From Pullulanibacillus sp. KACC 23026 (GTDB lineage Bacteria > Bacillota > Bacilli > Bacillales > Sporolactobacillaceae): a stretch of 64,000 bases of DNA. The notes beneath the pieces were generated by a model. That model was given only the letters and a program-made list of their open reading frames with translations. It was not told the origin of the DNA and searched no databases. The stretch spans positions 1,674,001-1,738,000 of the forward strand of contig NZ_CP119107.1 of the NCBI RefSeq assembly GCF_029094525.1, written 5' to 3'. This document shows, one piece after another, positions 43,882 to 53,691 of this stretch (position 1 is the first letter of the stretch; the number at the start of each line of letters is the position of its first letter). The translations under genes were made by a program, and so were the position numbers.

Positions 43882-44964
43882 GAGTCAATAGCCGGAATTT
43901 TACCGTTACTTGTGATGAACGCCAAAATAGGGTTGAGGGCAGGCAAGAAAGGCGTTCATCGAGGGGATGAACGCCAAAATAAGGTTGAGGGCAGGCAAGA
44001 AGGGTGTTCATCAAGGGGATGAACGCCAAAATAGGGTTGAGGGCAAGCAAGAAGGGCGTTCATCAAGGGGATGAACGCCAAAATAGGGTTGAGAGCAGGT
44101 AAGAAGGGCGTTCATCGAGGGGATGAACGCCAAAATAGGGTTGAGGGCAGGCAAGAAGGGCGTTCATCGAGGGGATGAACGCCAAAATAGGGTTGAGGGC
44201 AGGCAAGAAGGGCGTTCATCAAGGGGATGAACGCCAAAATAGGGTTGAGGGCAGGCAAGAAAGGCGTTCATCAAGGGGATGAACGCCAAAATAGGGTTGA
44301 GGGCAGGCAAGAAAGGCGTTCATCAAGGGGATGAACGCCAAAATAGGGTTGAGAGCAGCTAAGAAAGGCGTTCATCAAGGGGATGAACGCCAAAATAGGG
44401 TTGAGAGCAGGCAAGAAAGGCGTTCATCAAGGGGATGAACGCCAAAATAGGGTTGAGGGCAAGCAAGAAGGGCGTTCATCAAGGGGATGAACGCCAAAAT
44501 AGGGTTGAGAGCAGGTAAGAAGGGCGTTCATCGAGGGGATGAACGCCAAAATAGGGTTGAGGGCAGGCAAGAAGGGCGTTCATCGAGGGGATGAACGCCA
44601 AAATAGGGTTGAGAGCAGGCAAGAAGGGCGTTCATCGAGGGGATGAACGCTAAAATAGGGTTGAGGGCAGGCAAGAAGGGCGTTCATCGAGGGGATGAAC
44701 GCCAAAATAGGGTTGAGGGCAGGCAAGAAAGGCGTTCATCAAGGGGATGAACGCCAAAATAGGGTTGAGGGCAGGCAAGAAGGGCGTTCATCAAGGGGAT
44801 GAACGCCAAAATAGGGTTGAGAGCAGCTAAGAAAGGCGTTCATCAAGGGGATGAACGCCAAAATAGGGTTGAGGGCAGGCAAGAAAGGAGTTCATCAAGG
44901 GGATGAACGCCAAAATAGGGTTGAGGGCAGGCAAGAAAGGCGTTCATCAAGGGGATGAAAAAGT
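43882..44964. repeat. Large tandem hairpin array A, 20 units of exactly 52 bp
   Basis: GATGAACGCC starts every 52 bp from 43914 to a truncated last copy at 44954, with no indels. Each unit is GATGAACGCC, a purine-rich interior (AAAATAGGGTTGAGGGCAGG...), GGCGTTCATC and a short AAGGG linker, so every unit can form a 10 bp hairpin. Interiors differ by single bases only. Immediately before it, 43882-43910 (GAGTCAATAGCCGGAATT) is a copy of an array D unit (5758-5775). It lies between the 5' side of comG and the 3' end of patA. Confidence 0.95.
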
Positions 44965-45031
44965 CAAATAAAAATACACCTAAATACCTAAATAGGTCTG
45001 TATTCAAGTACTAGTTTATAAAAAACATAAG

Positions 45032-45063
45032 AAAAAGGACATCAATTGAATGTCCCTTTTTTA
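45032..45063 (-). terminator. Terminator of the patA-like gene
   Basis: AAAAAAGGGACAT / ATGTCCTTTTT on the reverse strand with a short AT loop; T tracts both ways. Confidence 0.8.
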
Positions 45064-45107
45064 TTGAAATCGTGCATTTGAAGACGCTGAAATAAGTAAA
45101 ACGCGTA

Positions 45108-46265
45108 TTAGCGCGTTTTACTTAATAAAACCGATAAACGTTCAACGAAGAGTTCAAGTTTGTCCAATGAACTGGCAAAGGATAACCGAAGATGCTGGTC
45201 ATCGCCAAAAGTAAACACCGTGCTGGGAAGAACACCGACACGAGCTTCCTTTAAAGCCATTTGAAAAAAGGCTTCAGCGTTTGTTTTCAAAGGAGAAAGG
45301 TCAGGAAAGGCGTAAAAGGTCGCATCGGGCGCTTTTAATCTAAAACCGAGCTCATTTAAATGCTTAACGATAAAATCCCGACGGACTTTATATTCTTCAC
45401 GCATTTTAGAAACCTCATGATCTCCTTGATCAAGGGCTACGGCTGCAGCGAATTGTGAAACGGTATTAACACTCGTGTTTATGTATTGGTGAACTTTGAC
45501 CATTTCTTTTGTCAGCGGTTCTGAGGCGAATGTAAACCCTATACGCCACCCGGTCATCGCATGTGATTTGGACAATCCATTAATGATAATGGTTTGTTCT
45601 CTCACCTCGGAGAATGAACCAATTGACGTGTGTTGTTGGTCAAACGTTAATTCGCTGTATAGTTCATCTGAAATAACATATAAATCGTGCTCTTTAATGA
45701 CAGGAACTAATTCTTTTAGTTCGTCATGAGTTAAAATTGCTCCAGTAGGATTAGACGGATACGTTAACAAGACGGCTTTTGTCTTAGGGGTTATGGCATT
45801 TGTCAATAATTCTTTCGTTAACTTAAACTGTTGATCGGTCGTATCTACAGGGACAAAGCGAGCCCCGCAAAGATCTAATACGGGTTTATAACCTGGGTAA
45901 GCGGGTGTCGGCACAATCACCTCATCGCCAGGAGAGAGTATGGTTCTTAAAGATAAAAATAAGCTTTCTGTTGTTCCATTTGTCACGATAATTTCAGTTC
46001 TGGGATCATAAGTTAATCCATAATGACGGTTTATATAACGGGAGGCCGCTTCACGCGTTTCTAAAAGACCATAAGTAGGGGCATAAAACGTCATGTTTTT
46101 TTCTAAACCCTGAACAGCGGCCTGTTTAATAAAGGAGGGGGTTGGAAAATCAGGCTCCCCGATTGTAAGAGAAACGACGTTTGAATACGTCTTGATCTCG
46201 TCTGTGATCTGTCTGATACCAGAAATTTCAATGCTTTTAACGTCTTGATTCAAAGATTTAGACAT
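45108..46265 (-). CDS. patA: Class I/II PLP-dependent aminotransferase (PatA-like)
   Basis: 385 aa. Fold type I aminotransferase; the PLP lysine is in INGLSKSHAMTGWRIGF near residue 230, with YPSNPTGA near 165 and SDELYSEL near 200, and the C-terminal Arg in LRLSFA for the carboxylate. PatA in B. subtilis acts on N-acetyl-LL-diaminopimelate; other substrates are possible. Two ATGs lie six codons upstream region; ATG 46265 has AAGGAG at 9 nt, so I chose it. Confidence 0.88.
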   Translation of the reverse strand: MSKSLNQDVKSIEISGIRQITDEIKTYSNVVSLTIGEPDFPTPSFIKQAAVQGLEKNMTFYAPTYGLLETREAASRYINRHYGLTYDPRTEIIVTNGTTESLFLSLRTILSPGDEVIVPTPAYPGYKPVLDLCGARFVPVDTTDQQFKLTKELLTNAITPKTKAVLLTYPSNPTGAILTHDELKELVPVIKEHDLYVISDELYSELTFDQQHTSIGSFSEVREQTIIINGLSKSHAMTGWRIGFTFASEPLTKEMVKVHQYINTSVNTVSQFAAAVALDQGDHEVSKMREEYKVRRDFIVKHLNELGFRLKAPDATFYAFPDLSPLKTNAEAFFQMALKEARVGVLPSTVFTFGDDQHLRLSFASSLDKLELFVERLSVLLSKTR

Positions 46266-46496
46266 CGACATAATCTCCTTCAATAAAATACTATTAATTT
46301 TACAACATAATAGCCTAAACCTCTATGACGATTTGAATTTTTGTCATGAACTCGAGCAAATTCCTAAATTAGGCATCCACTGATTAAAGAGAGGTTTTTT
46401 ATCTGAATATTAGTTTAATCCTTTAAGAATTATAAACCATTTTTCATCTTGATAGCACAAATTCCAGAATGTGGATGAAAAGTCTTCTTTGATAGT

Positions 46497-46531
46497 AAAA
46501 AAGGCGTCCCTTTTTTTAAAAGAGGACGGCC
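46497..46531 (-). terminator. Terminator of the thioesterase gene
   Basis: On the reverse strand GGC-GTCC pairs with GGAC-GCC (one bulge) and is followed by TTTTTT. Confidence 0.65.
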
Positions 46532-46541
46532 CAAATCTCTA

Positions 46542-46964
46542 TTATTCTCTAAATGATGGAACGCCTTCTGGCGGGAATTGGTGCTCGGTTAATAAAGCTC
46601 TTTTCTCATCCGTCAAAGGAATCGATTTTTTAGTTTCAAAGTCATAACCAAGTAGTGTTCCTTCCCCGCGGGCAATCCAATTTCCTTTTTTATCATGAAT
46701 GGCATGTTCAACTTCAAAGCTTGAACGGCCAATCTTGCCAATCCAAGTTAGGACGGTTAGTTCTTGAGCATAAACCGCTTCTTGAAGATAATCACATCGC
46801 GTGGAGGCGACGATCACATTCCAAGTGTGAATGGTTAAATTCGGGTTAAACAGCTTGAAGACATCTGCTCGTGCCTCTTCGAAAAATGAATAATACACAG
46901 CATTATTAACATGTCCCATGGGATCGCAGTCACTAAATCTTACGGTAAGGTCATATGAAAACAT
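46542..46964 (-). CDS. Acyl-CoA thioesterase, 4HBT hotdog fold
   Basis: 140 aa, one hotdog domain. VRFSDCDPMGHVNNAVYYSF carries the catalytic Asp of the YbgC/4-hydroxybenzoyl-CoA thioesterase group, followed by VFKLFNPNL and TWIGKIGRSSFEVEHAI. Probably hydrolyses an acyl-CoA in the cytoplasm; substrate unknown. ATG follows AGGAGAGGAAACC. Monocistronic. Confidence 0.88.
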   Translation of the reverse strand: MFSYDLTVRFSDCDPMGHVNNAVYYSFFEEARADVFKLFNPNLTIHTWNVIVASTRCDYLQEAVYAQELTVLTWIGKIGRSSFEVEHAIHDKKGNWIARGEGTLLGYDFETKKSIPLTDEKRALLTEHQFPPEGVPSFRE

Positions 46965-47132
46965 TGAGGTTTCCTCTCCTTTATCTAATAGTTAAGCCAC
47001 TTGTTAAATGAATCCATTATTTTGCATTTTACCGAAATAATTAGAAAAAGTCGACTTTTGTCTTCTTATGCGCTTGCCTGGGCAATAAATTTAGGAACAT
47101 GATACAATATCTATAAATGAGGAGGCCGAATC

Positions 47133-48143
47133 ATGACTGATGCAAAATTGTTCGACGTCCATCAGCGTCCTTTGCAAGATTTACGGATATCGGTTACAGA
47201 TCGCTGTAATTTTCGCTGCACCTACTGCATGCCAGCAGATGTGTTTGGAAAAGATTATCCTTTTTTAAATAGAAGCGAACTTTTAAGCTTTGAAGAAATA
47301 GCTAGACTAACCTCGATCTTCACTTCAAAAGGGGTTCGAAAGCTTCGGCTAACAGGCGGTGAACCTCTCATGAGAAAGGATCTGGATCACTTAATCCGAT
47401 TGCTTTCTAATATAGATGGGGTCGAGGATCTGGCGATGACGACTAATGGGGTCTTGCTGCCTAAAATGGCAAAACGATTAAAAGAAGCGGGACTTCTACG
47501 TGTTACGGTTAGCTTAGACGCCTTGGATGATACGTTGTTTGGAAAAATAAATGGGCAAGGTATTGGGGTCGGGGCAGTTCTTAAAGGAATTGAAGCAGCT
47601 GAAGAAGCCGGCCTGAAGGTTAAAGTGAACATGATGGTACGTAAAGGTGTTAATGAAGATCAAATTCTTCCTATGCTGGATTTCTTTCGAGGTACCGGCC
47701 GTATTTTACGTTTTATAGAATTCATGGATGTTGGGAACACAAATGGCTGGTCAATGAACCAAGTCGTAACGAAAAAAGACATCCTCTCCATCATTGGTGA
47801 AACCTATAAGGTGGATACGATCCAGCCTAATTACTTTGGAGAAGTAGCCTCGCGTTACAGACTTGCGGGTACTGAGGATGAATTTGGGATCATTTCTTCT
47901 GTTTCTGATGCCTTTTGCGGGACTTGCACAAGGGCGCGGTTATCGGCAGATGGTTCGCTTTATACGTGCTTATTTGCAACTAGAGGAAACAGCTTGCGGA
48001 ACCCTTTGCGAAACGGTGCAACGGATGAAGAGCTTGCGGAATTAATTGGGCGAATCTGGACAGGACGACGAGATCGTTATTCGGATGAACGCAGAGAAGA
48101 AGGACGCAAAGATAAGATCGAAATGTCTTATATTGGCGGGTAA
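47133..48143 (+). CDS. moaA: GTP 3',8-cyclase MoaA
   Basis: A 336 aa radical SAM enzyme for the first step of molybdenum cofactor synthesis. SAM cluster motif [12 protein letters not shown] near residue 26. [13 protein letters not shown] follows. The second cluster is [18 protein letters not shown] near 260-277, and the protein ends in the conserved Gly-Gly tail (YIGG). ATG behind GAGGAGGCC. It stands alone, the rest of the pathway (apart from mobA) being elsewhere. Confidence 0.97.
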   Translation: MTDAKLFDVHQRPLQDLRISVTDRCNFRCTYCMPADVFGKDYPFLNRSELLSFEEIARLTSIFTSKGVRKLRLTGGEPLMRKDLDHLIRLLSNIDGVEDLAMTTNGVLLPKMAKRLKEAGLLRVTVSLDALDDTLFGKINGQGIGVGAVLKGIEAAEEAGLKVKVNMMVRKGVNEDQILPMLDFFRGTGRILRFIEFMDVGNTNGWSMNQVVTKKDILSIIGETYKVDTIQPNYFGEVASRYRLAGTEDEFGIISSVSDAFCGTCTRARLSADGSLYTCLFATRGNSLRNPLRNGATDEELAELIGRIWTGRRDRYSDERREEGRKDKIEMSYIGG

Positions 48144-48233
48144 GGCGAATTCAAAAGGCTTTTTTCCAAAGGACTGTTGCTAAATTCGCTTGTTCAATAG
48201 GTAACCAAGTTAATGAAAACAACCGGGTAAAAA

Positions 48234-48272
48234 AAGGGTTCGAAAGCGAGTAGCTTTCGGACCCTTTTTTTA
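48234..48272 (+). terminator. Terminator after moaA
   Basis: AAGGGTTCGAAAGC / GCTTTCGGACCCTT with a 5 nt loop and T tract. Confidence 0.9.
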
Positions 48273-48300
48273 GATTGACGGCTGTCTCCACTGAAAGGTC

Positions 48301-49107
48301 TTAAGATCCCATTTGTCCAGGCGTCAGATAAAACAGTCCGCCATTCAGGATAGAAACGCGAATATGGGGTTCATATTGCTGACGAAGCGCTTCTTTTTCC
48401 TTGTCGTAATTAACTTTTGCTTGCTCGGGATCCTCGTCTTCTTCGATGGTTTCATAAAACCGATTCAGAAGATCAAGGTCATTTTCCCAACGCTTGTGTG
48501 CCGCTTCTGCCCATTTATGTTCTTCTTCTTGGATCAGTTTTTCAACAATGGCTTCTAAGCGCTTTAATCCGCTGACTGGTTTGATGAGCGGACTCATCGT
48601 GTAACAGAAATCAGGGATTTTAGGAGTTAAGGAGAGCTTAGTCATCGATTCATGGAAGTCGCGGACAATCATCCCATTCAGTAAATTAATTCCAAGCGAC
48701 AGAAGCATATCCTTTTTGACATCACAGCAATAACTGATTTTCGTATTTATACATAACCATGGGACAAGTCCTATTTTTTGTTGGGAACTGTTCGGGGCTT
48801 CCTCGTAAAGCCGGATATAGCGGGCCATTTCTTTGGTGCTTTGAAAGATTTGGTGAAGGCGAGGAGAACCAAAATGAATCAATTCGCCTTCATCACCGTT
48901 AAAAGCTGTTTTTAAGGTGAGCGTTGCGGTTTCTGGCTGATTGCCGAGCTTCTCAACATAATGCCAATAAAATGGCCGGTTCATGAGCCGTTTATCCATA
49001 TCCACCGTCAGCTTGACCTTTAAAAAATGAGGACGGGACTCTAAGATATCGCAGCCGCTTGCACGAAAGTAAGTCTCTAAGTAATCATGAATGGCTTCCT
49101 GCCGCAT
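48301..49107 (-). CDS. yqhG: YqhG-like protein
   Basis: 268 aa, soluble, conserved in Bacilli but of unknown function. RQEAIHDYLETYFRASGCDI starts the protein; an acidic helical segment lies near 200-245 and YEPHIRVSILNGGLFYLTPG ends it. The open frame extends further upstream inside yqhH, but ATG 49107 has GAGGAGGAAGTC and a 23 nt overlap with yqhH, indicating coupled translation as in B. subtilis. Confidence 0.85.
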   Translation of the reverse strand: MRQEAIHDYLETYFRASGCDILESRPHFLKVKLTVDMDKRLMNRPFYWHYVEKLGNQPETATLTLKTAFNGDEGELIHFGSPRLHQIFQSTKEMARYIRLYEEAPNSSQQKIGLVPWLCINTKISYCCDVKKDMLLSLGINLLNGMIVRDFHESMTKLSLTPKIPDFCYTMSPLIKPVSGLKRLEAIVEKLIQEEEHKWAEAAHKRWENDLDLLNRFYETIEEDEDPEQAKVNYDKEKEALRQQYEPHIRVSILNGGLFYLTPGQMGS

Positions 49108-50767
49108 CGATGACTTCCTCCTCTTCCTCTTTGAATCTTTCAGCATTGATGACGCTTGTGAGATTATCAAACTTGATTTTGATCTCACCAATGGATTCGG
49201 ATTCATTTAAAATTGAAGAAATTTCCTTGTCCAGTTGTTTAAGGTCTAACCGTTCAAGGATATCATCCAATTCGCCGATGACATTCTCGAACAGATCAAT
49301 TTTTTCATACAATAAGTGGAGAATATGTTCTTCGACGGTATTCTTAATCGCAAAATTATAAATGTGCACATCCTTTTCTTGACCGAGACGGTGGACGCGG
49401 CCGATCCGCTGTTCAAGACGCATAGGGTTCCATGGCAAGTCATAATTAATCACATGCTGACAAAATTGAAGATTAATGCCTTCACCGCCTGCTTCTGTAG
49501 CAATCAAAACTTGCGCGTTATTTTTAAACAATTGTTGCATCCAATCTTTCTTGCTCCGTTTAAAACCGCCTCTAAAAGGAACCGAGGTAATGCCGTTTTG
49601 TTTCAAGAACCATTGCAGATAAAGCTGAGTGGCGCGGTATTCAGTAAAAATGATCACTTTATCATCAATCGTTTGAATTAATTCAAGTACCTTTTCGGCT
49701 TTGGAGTTCCGGTTCACTTTTTGCAAGGTTAACAGAAGCGGGGATAACGCTTGCTGTAAGACAGGTGAAGCATTGTTCTTTTCAAACATATTTTTGAGGG
49801 TCATGAAGACCGCTTCTTTACTTGAGCATGCCTCTCGTTTAAGTGTAATGAGAGGAAAGCCTTTTAAGACATCCAGACCCCTTAAAGCTTCTATTTCGTC
49901 ATGGACTCGTTTTTCCTCATCACTTAGACTAATATCAATAGATTGAACATGGCGTTTCGACCAATTAAAGTCTGTATCCTTTCGCCGATTGCGAACCATG
50001 ACTTGATTAACCAGCCGTTTGAGGGTGTCCTCATTTTGAACGGCGCTTTTTCCGCTTCGATAACGCTGAAAAAAGGATTCAGCGTCGCCCAAATAGCCCG
50101 GTTTTAGTAAAGAGACTAGATAGTAAAGCTCATCGATTCGGTTTTGGATCGGGGTTGCCGTTAATAGTAAACAAAACTTTTTCTTAATTTGTTTGGCAAA
50201 TTGATAATTTTTGGTTTTGTGGTTTTTGAGTTTATGAGCTTCGTCAATAATGACGAGATCATAATCCTGGTTAAGAATAATATCGGCATGCGGACTTCTC
50301 TTCGCGGTATCAATAGATGAGATCACTACATCACATTGCTCCCAGACATACGCTTTTCTCTGCGGGACGGCTGGTATAAAGAATTTCTGATTTAGTTCTT
50401 TTGCCCATTGAAGGACAAGTGAGGCGGGTACCAAAATAAGGATTTTTTTCGCCAAGCCGCGAATCATATACTCTTTCATTATGAGCCCTGCTTCAATGGT
50501 CTTACCAAGACCTACTTCATCAGCCAGGATAGCCTTTCCATGCATTTTTTCGATAACGGTCTGAGCAGTTTCCACCTGGTGCGGCAATAATTGAAGTTCA
50601 GGTAAGTGATCGGGGGCTACTAAACCTTCAAAATGAGGAACAATAAGCTGTTCTTCTGCCGTATGTGCTAATTGGAATAATTCCCAATCCGCCCATGGAC
50701 CGTCTGCCTCAAAATAGGCAGGAAATGCATCTTGCCATGAGCGATCAAAGGTAATCGTTGGTTTCAT
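49085..50767 (-). CDS. yqhH: SNF2-family helicase-like ATPase (YqhH)
   Basis: 560 aa. Walker A LADEVGLGKTIEAGL near residue 80, DEAH box VIIDEAHKLKN near 175, motif III LLTATPIQNR near 205, and a C-terminal helicase domain with VIIFTEYRATQLYLQW and NYDLPWNPMRLEQRIGRVHR (motif VI). It resembles RapA/HepA-type remodelers but lacks their extra domains; its target is unknown. Cotranscribed with yqhG. Confidence 0.92.
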   Translation of the reverse strand: MKPTITFDRSWQDAFPAYFEADGPWADWELFQLAHTAEEQLIVPHFEGLVAPDHLPELQLLPHQVETAQTVIEKMHGKAILADEVGLGKTIEAGLIMKEYMIRGLAKKILILVPASLVLQWAKELNQKFFIPAVPQRKAYVWEQCDVVISSIDTAKRSPHADIILNQDYDLVIIDEAHKLKNHKTKNYQFAKQIKKKFCLLLTATPIQNRIDELYYLVSLLKPGYLGDAESFFQRYRSGKSAVQNEDTLKRLVNQVMVRNRRKDTDFNWSKRHVQSIDISLSDEEKRVHDEIEALRGLDVLKGFPLITLKREACSSKEAVFMTLKNMFEKNNASPVLQQALSPLLLTLQKVNRNSKAEKVLELIQTIDDKVIIFTEYRATQLYLQWFLKQNGITSVPFRGGFKRSKKDWMQQLFKNNAQVLIATEAGGEGINLQFCQHVINYDLPWNPMRLEQRIGRVHRLGQEKDVHIYNFAIKNTVEEHILHLLYEKIDLFENVIGELDDILERLDLKQLDKEISSILNESESIGEIKIKFDNLTSVINAERFKEEEEEVIDAAGSHS

Positions 50768-50950
50768 TATGAATGCCTCCCATATAATGGGTTAATCTAT
50801 AAGAAGATAAGAGAATGTTGTGCGATATGCGATTTTTCTCTACTATACAAACAGTTCATCACATGATAGGATAGAATTTGTTACTGAGCTATTAATGTTA
50901 AATGGTGTGAGTAGTATGTGCCAATTTAATAGGAAATATGCGAATGAGAT

Positions 50951-51135
50951 CAAGGGGAGAGACCGTTTGAACAAGCGGCGCCGAAGGAGCAAGCCACCGT
51001 GCCAATCTCTCAGGCAAAGGAACTCTTGATCGACGCAACTCTGGAGAGCGCTCCGCGAATGGAGCCACCGACGAGGCGAGGATACTAATAAAGCGGTAGA
51101 CCTCATTAAACTTTCCGGTATTAAGGACAGAGACA
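50951..51135 (+). promoter_or_regulatory. Tandem glycine riboswitch controlling gcvT-gcvPA-gcvPB
   Basis: Aptamer 1 is canonical: GCGCCGAAGGAGCAA (50978-50992) and CTCTCAGGCAAAGGAAC. Aptamer 2 starts ACTCTGGAGAGC (51038) and ends AAACTTTCCGGTATTAAGGA, recognisable but divergent where CTCTCAGGTAAA is usual; its first core is CCACCGACGAGGCG instead of CACCGAAGGGGCAA. The 3' strand of the second aptamer (GGACAGAG) is also the 5' strand of the terminator, the usual ON-switch design. Confidence 0.93.
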
Positions 51136-51165
51136 CGGATCCCGTGTTTTCTCTGTCCTTTTTTA
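51125..51165 (+). terminator. Riboswitch expression-platform terminator
   Basis: GGACAGAGA / TCTCTGTCC with inner ACGG/CCGT and a T6 tract, 53 nt before gcvT. It competes with closure of aptamer 2. Confidence 0.92.
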
Positions 51166-51217
51166 TTGGTCGGAATTATTAGAAACTTCAAATTCGAAAA
51201 AGCAAGGAGGCGCGGCA

Positions 51218-52315
51218 ATGACAACTTTGAAAAGAACTCCAATTTATGATCAGGTAAAATCTCTTGGGGCCAAAACGATTGATTTCGGAGGGTGGGACCT
51301 TCCTGTTCAATTCAGCAGCATCAAGGAAGAGCATAAGGCTGTGCGTGAACGGGCGGGATTATTTGATGTGTCCCATATGGGTGAAATTGAAGTTAAAGGA
51401 ACAGGTGCAGAGGCCTTTTTACAAGGTCTCGTAACGAATGATGTCCTTCCGCTTCAAGCCGGAGATGCTCTATACACCGCTATGTGTTATGAAAACGGGG
51501 GAACCGTTGACGACCTTATTATTTACAAACGAGACAATGAAGATTACTTGCTTGTCGTTAATGCCTCCAATACTGACAAAGATTTTGATTGGATGAAGGA
51601 GCATGCCCCTCAAGAGTTATCGGTTCTTAATGTTTCCAGCCAAGTGGCACAGCTTGCTATCCAAGGTCCTTTGGCAGAGACCATCCTGCAAACATTAACG
51701 GATGAGGATCTTTCTGCTATTCGTTTCTTTAAATTTAAAGAGAATGTCCCATTAGCGGGAATTTCATCACTCGTTTCAAGAACAGGTTATACGGGTGAAG
51801 ATGGATTTGAAATTTATTGTCCATGGGTTGACGCCCCCAAACTTTGGGAGGCCATTCTTGAGGCAGGGCAAGATAAAGGCCTTTTGCCGTGTGGTCTTGG
51901 TGCGCGTGATACGCTTCGATTTGAAGCCAAGCTTCCATTATATGGTCAAGAATTGAGTGCTTCCATCAGCCCAATTGAGGGCGGGGTTGGCTTTGCTGTA
52001 AAGCCGAATAAGCAAGCTGATTTTATTGGGAAAGCTGTATTAAAGGATCAAAAAGAAAATGGGGCAAGAAGAAAGCTTGTTGGTCTAGAAATGATTGATA
52101 AAGCCATTCCTAGAACTCATTATGAAGTATTCGTGGGAGAGAAGAAGATTGGCGAGGTGACTACCGGAACTCAATCGCCTACTCTTGGGAAGAACCTGGG
52201 ATTAGCTTTAGTTGAAGTTGAATATGCAGCGCTCGGAACAGAAGTAGAAGTTGATGTGCGCGGCAAGCGCCGAAAAGCCATCATCGTTAAAGCCCCTTTT
52301 TATAAAAGAGGATAA
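51218..52315 (+). CDS. gcvT: Aminomethyltransferase, glycine cleavage T protein
   Basis: 365 aa, tetrahydrofolate-dependent; releases ammonia and forms methylene-THF from the aminomethyl group on GcvH. Motifs include [13 protein letters not shown] near 48, [13 protein letters not shown] near 187 and a catalytic-Asp region [19 protein letters not shown]-type near 228. ATG behind AAGGAGG. First gene of the glycine operon; gcvH is not in the window. Confidence 0.96.
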   Translation: MTTLKRTPIYDQVKSLGAKTIDFGGWDLPVQFSSIKEEHKAVRERAGLFDVSHMGEIEVKGTGAEAFLQGLVTNDVLPLQAGDALYTAMCYENGGTVDDLIIYKRDNEDYLLVVNASNTDKDFDWMKEHAPQELSVLNVSSQVAQLAIQGPLAETILQTLTDEDLSAIRFFKFKENVPLAGISSLVSRTGYTGEDGFEIYCPWVDAPKLWEAILEAGQDKGLLPCGLGARDTLRFEAKLPLYGQELSASISPIEGGVGFAVKPNKQADFIGKAVLKDQKENGARRKLVGLEMIDKAIPRTHYEVFVGEKKIGEVTTGTQSPTLGKNLGLALVEVEYAALGTEVEVDVRGKRRKAIIVKAPFYKRG

Positions 52316-52335
52316 AGAAAAAGGAGAGAGAATCA

Positions 52336-53691
52336 ATGGGGACATTTCGCTATCTGCCCGTTACCGATCAAGACCGACAAGATATGCTAAAAGTGATAGG
52401 AGTGGAATCGGTTGACGACCTTTTTAGCGACGTACCGGAAAAAGTGCGTTTTAAAGGCCGTCTTGAAGTAGAAGAAGCTCTATCCGAAGGTGATTTGTTT
52501 AAATTCATGTCAAGCCTTGCAGCAAAAAATGTGAACACGAAAGAGACGCCTTCTTTTCTAGGGGCTGGTGTCTATGATCACTATATTCCGTCGATTGTGA
52601 ATCATGTGATCTCTCGTTCTGAGTTTTATACTGCCTATACACCTTATCAGCCTGAAATCTCTCAAGGAGAGCTTCAAGCGATATTCGAGTTTCAATCGAT
52701 GATTTGTGAGCTGACTGGCATGCAAGTGGCGAATTCCTCTATGTATGACGGACAGACTGCTTTAGCTGAAGCGGCACTTCTGAGTGTCAATGTTTCCCGG
52801 CAAACCAAAATCATTGTTTCTGAAGGGGTGCATCCGGAAGCACGTCAGGTCCTTGCGACTTATGCCAAAGGGCAGAATCTCGAGGTCATTGAAGTAGGCT
52901 TAGCCAATGGGGTGACCGACCTTGAGCAACTTAAGACAGTTCTCAATGATGAAACTGCCTGTGTGATCGTCCAATATCCAAACTTCTTTGGTCAAATCGA
53001 GCCAGTTAAAGAAATTGAGGCTCTTACACATGCTGCCAAGAAAGCTCAATTGGTCGTCTCCTCTAATCCGCTCGCGCTTGGCCTTTTAACGGCTCCAGGC
53101 GAGTTAGGGGCAGATATTGTGATTGGTGATTGCCAATCTCTTGGTATTCCCGCTTCATTTGGCGGACCTCACTGTGGCTATTTTGCTACAACTGAAAAAT
53201 TAATGCGCAAAGTACCTGGTCGTTTGGTTGGAGAGACCATTGATGAAAATGGAACAAGAGGCTATGTCTTAACGCTTCAAGCGCGTGAACAGCATATTCG
53301 CCGGGACAAAGCGACCTCTAACATTTGTTCAAACCAAGCTTTAAATGCGCTTGCCTCCTCCGTTTGTATGACGGCATTAGGTAAAACGGGGATCAAAGAG
53401 ATTGCTTATCAAAACTTGCAAAAAGCTCACTATGCGGTCAATCAGTTCAAAGCCATCGGAATTGAACCGGTTCATAATGGTGCCTATTTTAATGAATTTG
53501 TGATTAACACGGGTCGCCCTGTCAAAGAGGTTAATCGAGAATTGTTGAAAGCCGGTTTTATCGGTGGTGTGGATCTCGGCCGTTTTGATGAGTCATGGGA
53601 CCAGTTGATGCTGATTGCTGTGACAGAGCAGCGCAATAAACAAGAAATTGATCAATTCGTGAACGTGTTGGGGGGGCTTATCCGTGGGTAA
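52336..53691 (+). CDS. gcvPA: Glycine dehydrogenase (decarboxylating) subunit 1
   Basis: 451 aa, the N-terminal half of the P protein in organisms with a split enzyme. [17 protein letters not shown] and [20 protein letters not shown] near 100 and [20 protein letters not shown] near 270 are typical. It forms an alpha2beta2 complex with GcvPB, using PLP. AAGGAGAGAG precedes ATG; it starts 20 nt after gcvT. Confidence 0.96.
   Translation: MGTFRYLPVTDQDRQDMLKVIGVESVDDLFSDVPEKVRFKGRLEVEEALSEGDLFKFMSSLAAKNVNTKETPSFLGAGVYDHYIPSIVNHVISRSEFYTAYTPYQPEISQGELQAIFEFQSMICELTGMQVANSSMYDGQTALAEAALLSVNVSRQTKIIVSEGVHPEARQVLATYAKGQNLEVIEVGLANGVTDLEQLKTVLNDETACVIVQYPNFFGQIEPVKEIEALTHAAKKAQLVVSSNPLALGLLTAPGELGADIVIGDCQSLGIPASFGGPHCGYFATTEKLMRKVPGRLVGETIDENGTRGYVLTLQAREQHIRRDKATSNICSNQALNALASSVCMTALGKTGIKEIAYQNLQKAHYAVNQFKAIGIEPVHNGAYFNEFVINTGRPVKEVNRELLKAGFIGGVDLGRFDESWDQLMLIAVTEQRNKQEIDQFVNVLGGLIRG

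Noticed and set aside
43914-44964. CRISPR array
   Set aside because: The spacing is regular, but the would-be spacers are the same in every unit and no cas genes are nearby. It is a tandem hairpin repeat.
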